A stretch of DNA of 64,000 nt. Origin: Serinus canaria (taxonomy: Eukaryota; Chordata; Aves; Passeriformes; Fringillidae). This document shows, one piece after another, positions 34,886 to 48,400 of the stretch (within the stretch, counting starts at the first letter, position 1; each line of letters starts with the position of its first letter). A program made the position numbers and the translations under genes. The stretch is from assembly GCF_022539315.1 (NCBI RefSeq), contig NC_066331.1, positions 11,378,015-11,442,014 on the forward strand. The letters are read 5' to 3'. A model generated the notes under the pieces. It was given only the letters and a program-made list of their open reading frames with translations. It had not been told where the DNA came from and did not search any database.

Positions 34886-36069
34886 CAGAGACAAATTATG
34901 TTCTGCCAAACAATATCCAGATAGGAATTGAATGTCTCCTAGGAGAGTGCAGCACTCACATAGGTTGTATTTTAGCCACAAACACACAAACCCGCAGAAT
35001 TCAGACAACTGAAACTCTAGGTCTCCACCAAATGCAGTCTCTAATACTGCTAATTAAAAATATAATAGTATGAGATGTAAAATTATACTAAATAGAAGCA
35101 CTTCTGAATAGATAAAGTTTTAAGAGCTAATACTTTGAGGTTTTTTAAGTCATTTAAAACACAAGTTGAGTGGCAATAGACAGCAAGGAGCTGTGGGATT
35201 ACCCAAGGTTTTGCTGGCACTTGTACCAGCACCTGAAGATGAGCCTTCCCAAGAATCTTGAGCTGGAAAAATCTTCCCCACTCACAGAGCTGGGCAGGAG
35301 GACTTCCAAATGACACATTAAAAACAGAACACATATTAAAAGATTATTTTTATCTTATCATTGGAGCAAAAATGTATCCTGTGTGCTATTCATGCCATGC
35401 TGCTTCAGCTGTAACAGTGGGTTCAATCTCATCCTCAGCCCAGACACACTGGAGATGCCAAGGAATTCCTGGTGGGAGCAGCATGAGGTGCCAGCAGGTC
35501 TGCCCAGCTCCAGCAGCACAGTACCTGGTACAACTGCAACACATGCTGGGTATCTTTCTAATGATAAAAAAAATTCTCAGGATGGCAGGAATGTTGAGAA
35601 AGAAGCTTAAGGAGAAATTTCAACACAAGGTTTTAGTGAAGGAAATGGCTGATCCTGATCCATCTTACTTATTACTCCTACAAACCCTGTATTTCACAGA
35701 CACACTGCCCTAGCTTGGTGCCTTTGTGAAAGACCTACTTGATTTTAAAATACACTCCGGACTCCAGTTGTCTGCCTTAACAACACATTGCCCTGAAATA
35801 TGGCTAAAAAAAAGAGCTGTCCAGCTCCCTACCACTTGTCTCTATGTCTTATCTCATCTTCAGTATTCACCCTCATTCACAGTTACTAATTTAAATGCCT
35901 GTAGGAAAGAAAAGTCTATCAAAAAACCTAACCCCAAGTGTCTGCTGCGAGAATATCTGCAGAAAGAGCCAGCAGACATCCCAGTACGTATCACCAGTAG
36001 GATAACCCCAGTATAGCAATCAAAAGCTCAGCCAACAAAATCATGATAAAAGGTTAGGAAATAATTATG

Positions 36070-36165
36070 CTGGAATGACAGCTCAGTGGTTTGGGCATCA
36101 GCTTCCAAATAACTGGACTTAATGGGAAGTCAACAGTTGAGATCCAGGCAAGGGAAGGCCAGATA
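36070..36165 (+). repeat. Possible remnant of a tRNA-derived SINE
   Basis: CAGCTCAGTGGTTTGGGCAT at 36079-36098 resembles a polymerase III A box and the following tRNA bases (as in reptile and bird SINEs). AGTTGAGATCC at 36135-36145 is a decayed B box. The A-to-B spacing is about 56 bases, longer than in a tRNA, so this is not a functional tRNA gene. The resemblance could be partly fortuitous. Confidence 0.4.
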
Positions 36166-36415
36166 TAATTAGTGCTTTGAAAAATACATCATTTAATGAC
36201 AAAACACAACTTATTCTGCCTGTTCTTTAAAGAAATTGAAAAAAAAAGGATTTTTAACTGGGTCTTCCTGTCTGATACATGACTGACGTATTTGGTAGCT
36301 GCAGAATTTTATTCCTTTTCTCAAAGGACATATACTACTCCACTGTAAATATCAGGCATAATTTAAGGAAATAATTTTTATTTCTCATTATATGGAAGAT
36401 TACTTGAGCAGTTGC

Positions 36416-36461
<46 letters not shown>
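36416..36461. repeat. (ATT)n microsatellite
   Basis: About 15 perfect TTA/ATT units form a 46-bp array ending before GGCAGTTAG. Length variation between individuals is likely. Confidence 0.97.
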
Positions 36462-39400
36462 GGCAGTTAGCAATTAGCACCAGACAGCAATTTATAATTT
36501 TCAAACTCAGATACAAACTTTAACAATTTACCAAGAGAAAGCCACGTGTTATTTCTATTGCACAGGAAACAAATTCTAGAATTCAAGTGATCTGTGCCTT
36601 TACAACTGAATTGGGAAGCTTATACAAGAGTTATGCAGATAGAATATTGGGGATAGTTTCAGCAGACCACAAATTACTCTGAGTCTCTGACTCTCAACCA
36701 AAATAGTTTGAAGTCTCTTACACACAGACTTTGCTACAAAGGAAGAAAAGATTAAGAAACTGCTCAGAAGAAAACACTAATAATTTTTTTTTTAAAATCA
36801 TTATTTAGAATTATACTTTGACTCCGGGCAGAGAACTCAGCTGACGTAAGAATATCCTAATGCCATTTAATTGCGTTATAGAGATGTAAACTGCAAAAGA
36901 ATCTGCTCCCAAGCCTACTAGGAAAACAATCCCTGCTCACATTCTCTGCAAATGCTGGTGACTATAAATACAGAATAAATATGTAGGGATGAGCCACAGA
37001 TACAGGGATTTGGATGGACTATAATGTGCTCATAAGTGCAGATATAATGCTTGGAGCAATGAACGTATCTTTGTACCATGGGAAACCAACTTGCCCATGT
37101 CAGTCACATTTCTAACCTCCCCATAAGGCCAAGAGAAGAACAGATAAGAGTCTGGGTTTGGGAATGCTTTAGAAGAGGAAATAAACACAGATTTCCTAAA
37201 CCTCTGCAAGAATCCAGGCTGGGGCTGATGGTGCATCTGAAACACCAGCAGCCTTGGCTGAGCAGACCCATGTGGGCTCATCCTCCTCACTAGGAAGTTT
37301 GGGCTTTCCAGCACAGCCAATAGCAGACCCACAGAGGAGCCACTTGTGGGCTTGGGATGCAACCTGTGCTCCTGGGCTGATGGAGCACCACAGAACGCAC
37401 ATCATCTCAGGCCCTCTCCTGGTGCTTCTCCTATATCACAGAGCAACAGCTTCCCAGGGAGGTGGGAAAAAGGGCTCTTTTAACAATAATTGACCGTGGT
37501 ATTTCTAGTAAGTGACAGCTTAAACAATACTTTTCAGACAGAAGCAAAACATCTGACATTTTGTCTCCTTGAATAACTAGCAAAAAGCTGAATTTTGGAG
37601 TACAGACAAGTCACAAACTGAACCATTGAAAAACAGTAAGGAAAAAGCCTGCACCAAGGGATTTCTCAGCAGAAGAATGATATACTACACAAAAATAAAA
37701 GGATATACCATATGTTGAGTAATAAAATTGGCAAACCTAGTAAGGTTCAAATACTGCTATTATACACATCTGGGCTAAACTGGGAGGAAAAAAATCATTA
37801 AGCAATCTGAGAACCCCCAAACAAAGAAACTGTAAAATTCTGAACTGTAAAGCAAAGGAAACACACTTAATCCCTTAGGAGTTTAAGTATGTATTTCAAC
37901 TGGGTTATACCATCCCTCACAAGGACATGGAAGCACACAAAAACCTAGAGACACAATATAGCCACTGTGCGCTGCCGGCACAAAGCCAGCTGGCTCCAGT
38001 ACCCACCAGCCCTGGCACCTGTTGAGTTTATCATCAGCACATGCATTAGCTCCTTGGGACACCCAGGGAAGAAAAAGGCTCAACCAAGTGCCCATTTTCC
38101 AGCAAAATGCAGGACTTGTACTGACACTATTTTAAATCAGGATTTCCAGCTGCAAATCAAGCCACCCTCAGTGCTGAAGTCGTTGTGACTTTCGTGCATT
38201 TCAAAGCCGTAAGCAGAAATACAGAACCAAGCAGTAAATAATATCATCCTGGCCTTGTGGAGCTGTTCCATCTATAACTGCAGATGTAACCTCTTCCTGG
38301 CCTCCCCTGAGGCTAATTTATTTATGAATGTTCCTATTAAAAATAGGACTACTTCTGTAGTAGTTTAGTCTGCAGGGTGAGTAGGGGAGGCAGGATAAAC
38401 ACAGTTTAATGAATAAATGTTTTGGGACAAGATACTTCTTTCTATGGGTATGTGAGGTCTGGGTTCACCCTGCCAGGCTGTTACAGGGTGCCCCACTAAC
38501 ACTCCCACCATACCAACTAGGCTTGGTATTTTGGGGGCCTTTCCTTAGGCTTTTTTTCCAACTCAAAAGTCCTGTGCCTATATCATAAGCTTAAAAGGAA
38601 ACTGCAGAGTGGGAGCCAGCTATTACTGACTTGGATTATGATGTAAATAATAATATATATTTCTAATGCTACATCAACACAAACTACTTTTTTTAATTTT
38701 TATTTTTTGACAGAGTGGTTTATAAACTAATCCCCTGACTCTTGGCAACACGGAAAGGTTTCTAATTGACAGCATTCTGCTTGTTATTAAAAAGGAGGAG
38801 GGCTTTGCCCTAACAGGCAAAACAGGGTAAGCGAAAATGGGAGCAGGATATGGGGGAATGTTATAGTTCACTTCAAATTGTACTTTGAGAAAAAGGAGTC
38901 TGGGGAGACGAGGGGAGATGGGGGAAAAGAGAAAGGGTGTGGCTGTCCAACATCACTGGGGAAGCTTTCCAGAATGTAAGCGATGACATGAAATAACGGA
39001 AAAGCAAACTGTGGTAACATGATGTAAAGGGACACATAAAGGTGGCTTTGAACAACACCAGGGTGTGTGGGGATGAGAGGGCTAAGATGCCTTTGAATGC
39101 TGAAGGCACAAAAGGGAAAATCTCTGCCATGCTTTTCATCCCTACAAATAGCAACTTCTGTTCAGGGCTTCTGGAAAAGCACACAGTGGGTTTGGAAAAG
39201 TCTCTAGCCAGAGAAAGATCATAATGGAAGATCTTCATTTAGGGGATGAGCTGGCAAGATTCTGACAGCTTTCAGCAGCTGTACTCAGAGTCTCACCGCC
39301 TGCCTGTGGCCACCCTCACTCCCCTGCCTGTCATTCTCAGCCCATATCAAATGATAGAGAGATAGGGCAACCTTGGTAGCTTGCGTGACAGACGGGCAGC

Positions 39401-42400
39401 ACTGGGACCACAGGAGGAGCTGCTGAAAGGTCTGAAATTGCTGATATGTCCCACAGCATGAAGGACACTTGCCATGCATAATGAATATGATGCTGAGTAT
39501 TTTCCCAGTATTTTAGTTGGCCTGTGTACTACTTGATGCCTGCTTCTCAAAAAATGAGGAAAAGAAGAAAAAAAAAATCCCTGTGAAATTCTATGATGTG
39601 GCATCAGAACAGGTTATATGTTGCCATCTTCCAGAATAATGGGAAAAAAAGAGGGAGGGCAGGGAAGGGTTGTTTCATTGGCATTGGGACCTGCCCAAGT
39701 AAAGGATGCACCAGTCCTGATGTCGCTGGCATGGATCAGATCTTGGGGTTACCTGCTGAGCGTTTTAGTGCCTCAAATTAAGACATAGCCACTTTTTATT
39801 TAATACCATGTAAACGAGTTAAAATACAAACTCAAAACAACAAACAGAATTAGCAGCAGCAGCCAGCAGCTTACTGCCTGAAATCTAATACCCAAAACAA
39901 CTTCAAGAATCCGTGAATTTTCATAGACACTTCAGGATCTGAGCAGCACCAATAGAAAAATATAAAGCTTTTCAGATTCTCATAATGGATTGGAACAGAA
40001 CGTAAATAAAAAACCAAATCAAACAAACAAAACTGAATTCAGCTTTTCAAGGGGAGTACTGGCATTTGGCCTTCCCAATCCAACAGCCTCACCCAAGTTG
40101 CAGCAGCCCTTTCCCCGCCATTCCCAAATAAAGCAAATCATGTTCTGAAATAATTGGGGACCAGTTCTCACATTCAAAATTCCAAATATTTGATTCAAAC
40201 AATTCTGCTGGAACTGGAAAAGCTACTCTTAGCCACGTGCACCTCATGCTCTGGTTACACACTGGCATGTCTCTGCCCCTATCCTCTGCTACGATGAAGA
40301 CACTCAAAAGCACCAGGTTAAAGGTTCAGTGGGATTTTAGGAATCTTCTTGTGTACCACGATAGTTTAGACAAGGAGCAGAAACTGCAAAAAATTGATTA
40401 TCCTCTGTTTCCACAAGTGAGGAAACCAGGGTTTTTTAAACCAAATTAAGCCCAAATATAATTAAATCCATAAAAGTTATGAGGAAATGGAGTCTGTACC
40501 ACATACTTAAGCTTAAATTTGTAAGTAGTGAAAAAAATACACAGGAAAAAACACATTAAATCCTATATATTAGTGTAACAATTTAAGGAAGGGAAGTGCT
40601 TAATAAGTTACGCTTTTTATGTCATCCAGTTACCCAAAATAATATTTAGGACTCCAGTTTTTCAAATCCAAATCAAATAAAAAAACCCACAAGACCGAGG
40701 CTGAGGTTGGATCAGTGTCACAATGTGGAAGGAAGGAGAACAGAACAGATTTTGAGAGTGATAAAATACTAAAAATGAATGAAATATATGTGCACTATCA
40801 CTCAAGTTGAAAAGTGAACTAAAAAGAAGAGTAAAACAGCACTAGACAAATATACAAGATTAAGGATTCTAACAATAATATTTCTTGATGATGCAGAAGG
40901 GAGAAGTGATTGAATTCATAATGCCTTTTTGTGAAAGCTCATTCCTTCAAGAAAACATGATATGTTTATGATATACAAAGCATGATGTTGATTTTTTTTC
41001 CTTATTACAGACACATGATTACCCATATCCTGAAATCAAGTACCACACACTCTTAAATCCACTCCTGTGCATTCAAAACAATCTCAGCTTATGGATAAGA
41101 TATTTCGGTGTTCAACCATTGAGATGACAATTATAGATATTTTAAAAGACATCTCATTGGTGGTTCAGCTAAAACAAAGATTTCTTTGGCACTTATTTTC
41201 CTAAAATGCTTCACCTAAGATGTTCAACTCTGCATAATTTCATTGATCTCATAAAGTTTTCCAAGAGGTGATGCTTCAACCCAGAGATAATCTCCAAGTT
41301 GAACACAATACTTTATATTACTTTTCTTCATATTTTCTCCATTTTCTTTTTTCTCATTGTCATTTTGAAAGACTTTAGAAAAATGCAAAGAGCACACAAC
41401 GTTAAGGAACAGGAATCCTGAGAGGATTGCTAAAATATTTGATGATTGTGTCCAGAAGCTGCTACATATAATTTTAGTATATTATTCGCAGGTACTGTAG
41501 TGAGTGAAAAGCACTGTAATTTGATTCAAGTGCTAAAGATTACTTGATGCAAAGCTGTGTAGGTATTTCATTAAAGACAATCATAAAACACAATTATAAT
41601 TGTGCTCGTCAGATTCACAATTTTCAACTGCAGTGAAGAAAGACTCATAAAATTTCCAGTATCACACACAAGATACTAAAGGATCTCACATATAAGGACA
41701 ATTTGCTGGTGACTTTTGATTTACTCCATGACATTATTCAAGGATACTTTGGACAGCTATTTCGCACACATCCATTGCAATAGAAGGTGGTACAGGAAAC
41801 AAAGATTTTAGGATAAAGAGGGAGCACTGTCTGTAAACCCAATCCATGCTGGCATTTCCCTCAAACTGGAAGTAGTGAAATCTGGTCAGTCAAGAAACCA
41901 GAGCTGTAGAGTGCCTTGCAAGAGCACGTAAGAGCAAACAAACAAATCTGATGGCTTCAGGAAAGTGTAGGAGGAGGAAATACTATGAGTTACCCTGCAA
42001 ATACCATTCTCCATCAGAGTAGGAGAACTGTGAAAGGAAATATTGTCGTTCCAGAGGTCCCCGAAGGATTATAAATCCTCTGGTCCTTGGGAGCAGGTAA
42101 AAAAAGTATTTCAATCATTAAATAATGAAGAACAGTGCTGAAATCTTCCTGGCAATGGAATGTGCAATCAGGTGTTGGCCACACAGATGGAAACTGATTT
42201 ACAGCCAAGGCTTTGGTGAGGAAGGAGATTTCTCTTTGTAAATACAAGGAGATTGATCTAATTTAGGAGTATTAAAAATCAACATGTAGATTTCTATAAA
42301 TTCACTAATCTTGCAATCAATTTTGTCATTTTAAAGTTCTTGGCCAAGTCTTTGTGGTTTCTTAAATAGTTCTATGAGGAGAGGGGAAAGGATGAATGAA

Positions 42401-45400
42401 ATTTTGCAGTCGTAGGTACTACAATAGTTTTAAACCTTGGTTTCAAACTAAAAAGGAATTATGTTCAACATGGCACACCCCAAATTAAAAACTGGCCATT
42501 GCAAGAAATAATATGGGAGAACCACAGCAGCTTACACATGAAACAATTCTTTCTTGTAGAAAACTGCAAATAGTTACAGACTGACAGTGAAGTTATGTAG
42601 AACCAAGAGTTATCAATAATATATGATCTTTTATAAAATTATTCAAAACTAACAGGAGGCAATTAAAATATCAGTTCAAAAGTAAATTAAAAGATCACTC
42701 TGGACTCCACTTGGACTGGGATTTATGCCCTACAATACTATCCTAGAAATCAAAACCCCCTCCACTACTGCACCACATAGCACCATCACAGTATAATCCC
42801 CTGCATACAATCAATACAGTGAAATAAAAATATACAAATACAATAAATTATTTATAACACAGCAGAGCATGCAAAACATTAAGTGGCAGATGTTAACAGG
42901 AAAAGTAGCTTTTCACATATTTTTGAGAAACTCTGCAAGTTGCTGACAGAGAAGATACAAAACAAGATTCTCCTGTTAGCTAACGGAATTCCCAAAGCTC
43001 TTGCTCAACAGAATGGCTTTGGTTTATTTAAAAAAACTTTAACTAAAGACGTTTATCATACAAGCACATACACTAATGAACTGATAATGAATTATAATTC
43101 TGATCAAATTATTTACAATTCTAATTAAATTACACCACAATATAGGATTTTGGCTATCAATTTAACTCATCTAATGCTGCATGACAGATGATTCAACTGC
43201 AGGCAACAAAAACTCTTGATTTCAAGAGTTTTGTCACTCTAAGAACCCAAGCCTTAAAATAAAACTTTGCTCACAGTTTTCAATCACTGCCTAGAAGAGA
43301 TAGTAGTAGTACTCTTCCTCCTCCTCAGTAAAATCATTTAGCTTGTAATCTGCTAATATTTCTGGGTTGAATGTCATTGATTTTTCAAGATTATAAATTT
43401 TACAGATATCACTGATGTAGCAAACATTTTTATGCCTCACATCCATACTTTCTTCCTGGAATTTCTTAAGCCATGCCATGATAGAAAAGAGAGAAGTAGA
43501 AAAACAGATGACAGGAAAGGTTCTGCTGAAGTTACACTATCGGCTTTTTTACCCTGAGATACAGAACCTACAATTTTCAAGTTTTGTATTAGTGAAAACC
43601 AATAGAAACAATCTCATATTAGCCAGACTGGGAAGCTAGCTTAAGCCATTTTATTCATTATCTAGTTTCTTATGCAAACTTTTGGGAATCAAACATAAAA
43701 AGACGTATTTGTGTTTTCTAGGTGTTCGCAAAACATCAGAATAAACAATGGGTAGTAAAACCTAAAGGAAATCTCACATATAAGAGGATGTGTGAGTAAC
43801 ACACATATTTAGCTTCTAAATAAAACCACCAAAACTTGATGGGATCTGACAGTGGCTTTAAGATATTACCTTTGTGGTGCTCTATCCTGCAAGCACTCAG
43901 GGATGAGCAAACAGAGCTGTTCTCTGCAGGCAGGGTTACCCTCTGCCATGACCTGCCTGACAAATCCTCAGCACTGAAAGTATAGTTTTACAACACTATC
44001 ACACACAAAAAAAAAATCCCAAAATTTTGTATGTATGAAATTGCTGCATTTCCATAAAACCTCCTGTCAGATTTACTCCCCCCTCAATACAGCTTACTTG
44101 CAGAACATTAATGCGGACTCTCTCTGCAGCAATTAGCACAATTGCACAGGGGGGCACCTCTCATCTTTGCAAACCATCATTAAGGGCCAGAAATTGTATT
44201 GATTTTTCTGTTAGCTCAATTGCCTGCAGCTATCTCACCATGCAAAATGGTGCTCCTTACCCTGATTACTACCCAAGGAACCTCAGCTTCCCCAGGAATA
44301 CTTTATACAACACAAAGCTGTGCTACCACTGATTCCTTGCAGAAATCCAGAAGTTAAATTTACACTGCTCATTTAGGTGTCTATTGCTAGCAATGGGCAC
44401 CAGCACTGCCAGCAGCACACACATAGGGCAGGTCTAGACAATCTTGCCATGCAAAGCAGGACCAGCACTTCTTTCCCCAATAAACTTACAGCCACATTTT
44501 AGAACTGATTTGGAAGCTAAGCAGTCAGTGTAAACGCTTAGTGTTAAATCAGACAAAAAGCAGGATTAAGTCATACTAATGCAGAGCTCAAAACTCAATA
44601 AGCATTTAATAAACAACACCTTATGCCCCATCCCTAACTGAGTCCAAGCCCTGGATAACCACTAAGAACTGATTTTTTTCTCCATTTCCAAATGAGAGGA
44701 ATTCTTTTACAAGCCACACAGTGCATTTAATTGAAAATATGGTGGTTTCATGTCTCCACAGGCAATCACAGCTACTGGTGAAAGAAAGAAAGAAAAACCT
44801 TTCATGTCCATCACTTAAGTCGCAAAAATCCAAAGTCAAATCAGCAAAACCAGATAAAGACATTTTAAAAGTAACCACTGCATTTTTGTCGACCAAGGTC
44901 ACCAGAGCAAACAGTACAACCACCAGTTATTGAACTCTCCTGGGCAATGTGAACAGTTATCAATATTATATATTTTCTTATCCAATCATATTTTACCTTT
45001 CTCAAAGAAAAGCAAGAGGAAACAAAGAAAGCAAGAGAGAATAATATGAAAGTTGTGTCAGACATATTAACAAAATTTTTAAGCAGAATGAAGCAAACTG
45101 ACAACAGAAGGAAAGCTCTGATTTCCACAACTCACATTTCTTTAAAAAAATGAATCCACATCTATTGAAAAAAAATATTTAGAATTTGGTGCATTTGCTC
45201 TTCCTGAACCTCCAGTCACAGAAACATATTTCTCCTCTTCTGTCAAGCTTCATTTTTCCTACTGAATCTCGAACCTCACCAAGCCAAATATTTTTCTGAA
45301 ACTTATCTCTACTTGCCTCCACAAATGCATGATTCTCTGAAAAGACCCCAATGTTCTCATGAGGGCAAAGATGCTAAATAAACACCAGATTGGTTTTTAT

Positions 45401-48400
45401 TTATACGAGTGTTTAAAATAGCTCTTAAAACATTGTAGGAGAGATGATTTTTATTTATAGCTTAGATTTTTATGTGTCACATTTTTAAACAAAGAGGAGA
45501 GGAAACAAAGCTTTGCTGCTCACATTTGGTGTCAGGCGAGCATCAGAAAGGTGTGTCATATCAGAATAGGAAAGACCAAATTATAATGTTGTATTTCCTG
45601 TGTTCCTGACTTCTCTCTCTCCTATTACAGCTGAAATTCTGTGTTGTGGTGCAGGATTTTCAGAGCAACATACACATGGTTGAGAAATCCTCCCGAAACC
45701 TTCACAGCACCATGGTAGCTCAGAATAAGAAATTAGAAAATGTGACATTTGACTGGCAGCAGATAACAAGGTGCAAAAGCTGCAAAGTTCCTGTAGGTAG
45801 AAAGAAAGCAAAGCAGTGTAGTGGAAGAAAAAATTCCTGACAGCGCTGACACTCGGGACCTATTTTTCTCCTCAATGCACATGTATTTCTCCTAGGAGTA
45901 TAATGAGAGTTATGCACATATAGTGAAGAGGAAAAGTTACTCCGAACAGCCAACTGCCCAGCTATCCTGCTTCAAAAATATTATGGCAAAGAAGGTATAA
46001 AAATGGTTTTAGTAGCTTTTTGAGGCAACCAACCTGTTTGGGAAAACCTCTAGTTCACTTCGAAGTAGAAGTAGGAAGAGGTAAATATTTATAACTTTAC
46101 TCTGAATGTCTAACGCCTAAAATCAATCACTTGTCTACCCAAAAGATAACTCCTCTGCTTCCAGTACCCAAAGCAACAGCTACATCAATCCAACAGAAAG
46201 CAAGGATAAGAGGATTGATTGCAAAAATTGAGATTTTAGTGATTAAAACATATTGTTGAATAGCTGCATTACTCAAATGCCTCCACTTAATGTCATAAAT
46301 GCATTACTTCATTCAGGAATGGAGATGAAAATTCCTTATTACTCCAGAGAAGTAACAAAAGCTTCCAAGGAGAGTAATTGAAACACAATAGCATATTAGC
46401 TGTGATTAAAATACTTGTACCTAAAACTGCAGAGAAGCTCATGCATGGCCGTGCGTTATTCCAGGTGTGACAAACACATCTGGGCTGACAAACCAGGACT
46501 GCTACAGCAGCTCTGTGACTGAAACTCTTCTCTTTTACCCAGGTCACAGCTATAGGGTTAAACTTTTAAATTATGAAATGCTAGTAGCTATGAACATGAT
46601 TATCTGGATTTTACACACATCTTTTCCTCCTGAATGATAAAAAAGCAGCACAGGTCCCTCAGCACTGCACCTTTTACGCCCCAGGGATGCAAAATTACTT
46701 TAGCCATCAAATTGCCACTGAGAACATACTTTTCCATTCTTAAGCCGCAGGTGATTATATTCAGAGCTGGTTTTCAGAGCTTTAAGCTTGTTGAGTTTTT
46801 TAAACCCATCCCTAGGTACAGCACCAAGAGGTTCCTCAAACTTGATGCCGTCCTGGGTGCAGCCGCATTCCTTTTCCAGGGCTGAATGCATCTGTGGCAA
46901 ACAGAAACCAAACCCAGGCTCCCTGCAGAGCCCCACTGTGCTTGGAAACTATGTCTGGGAGAGGAACTGGCTTTTCATCTCCATTGCTGGACAGCCAAGA
47001 AACACTTTTTCAACACCACTCCCTCTCAGAAACCTTCAGCTCACACTTCCCTGCACACACACGATGGGGCATGACAAAGGACATGCTCTCCAAGCTCCCT
47101 GAAGCCCAGCAGGATTTCCATCCTCAATTTTCAATGGACTACAGACCAAGTACGAAAAAGGCTCCTGTCTGGTGGAGGTGTGGAAGTTAGCCATCCAATG
47201 CTAGGTCAACACTCTGAAAATTCAGAAGTCGTTCTGCTTAACTGATCTTGACACTGCTTAATCAAGGGGAAATACAGGACCTGTGGTTGCTCACCATAGG
47301 ACTGCTCCAAGCAAGACCCTACATGTTCAAATCTTACTTCTTATAAACTTCTAGCAGTAGAATGCATAAACAACACCACCTCCCAGCCTGTGGCTGCAGA
47401 AAAACAAAACCCATTTTCCAGAGAGATGTTCATACAGAATAGAGATGAGGTTGATTAAGTGTCATTTCTGTATATTTTACAGATGTCAGAACCTGAAGTC
47501 TCCATACAGCATTCTGAGTTACAGGATGCATCTTTTACATTAATTAAAAATGCCATAATGCCATCCTTTAAAAAACATGAACATATTCACACATTTTTAA
47601 GCTAATTCTAAGAAACATTTCTCAGCTTAAATGCAATTTCATGCTTAACAAATAATTCTTCCCAAATGAGAAGAAAAAAACACCAATGAAAAAACCCACT
47701 CTGTGATGAGCAACACAATCCAGATAACTGCCTCCTTGCCAAGAAGACGTGAGCTTAGTTTATAAAGTTCTTTAAAATCTGCAGCAAATTCATTTTTAAA
47801 GCAATTATTAAAGTGCAAAAACTAAATAAACATTAACTTCATCAATCCCTACACTTTCTCTCTGCAGAGCTTTTCCATAAGTAGATTGATTGTCTCACTA
47901 GAAATTACACAAAGCAGAGGTAGAGGTTTCATTGTCCACAAGCCAGAGACATCAAGCCAGGATGTGAAAGATTTAAGGGAAAGAGCAAAAATTCGGTAGA
48001 AGTAAATTAAAATGGAGAAGTTTTCTAAAGGATTCATTTCAAAATTGTCACTGGACCAAAACTGTCACTGGACCTCAGTGCTGAACCACACCCATGAAAC
48101 TTCGAGGTTGTTTTGAAAAGTTTGCAATGACCCCCAAGTTACTTAATATTCTCCCTTTGTAAAATAGGTGGGGAAAGTTCATGTTGGCACAACACATGAG
48201 AAGTTGGGACAGGCTCCAGGGAAGACATGCTGAAGGACCTCAACTCCTGCTACCACTGTCCTTCCAGTGGTCAATCATGAGTGACTCTGCCTGTGCACCC
48301 CTAAAATCTAGAACATTTTCCAGCTGGGATCCAGTTTCCCAGTCCAGACAATCCCTTAGAAGAGATGATATGAAAGAAAGAGGATGAACAGCATTCTGGT

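Noticed and set aside
36076..36145. A functional tRNA gene
   Set aside because: The box spacing is too long, the B box is decayed and no cloverleaf stems can be drawn, so at most it is a SINE remnant.
42883..43128. A plus-strand frame of 81 codons, Lys/Asn-rich
   Set aside because: The composition follows the AT-rich intron and no homology or signal supports it.
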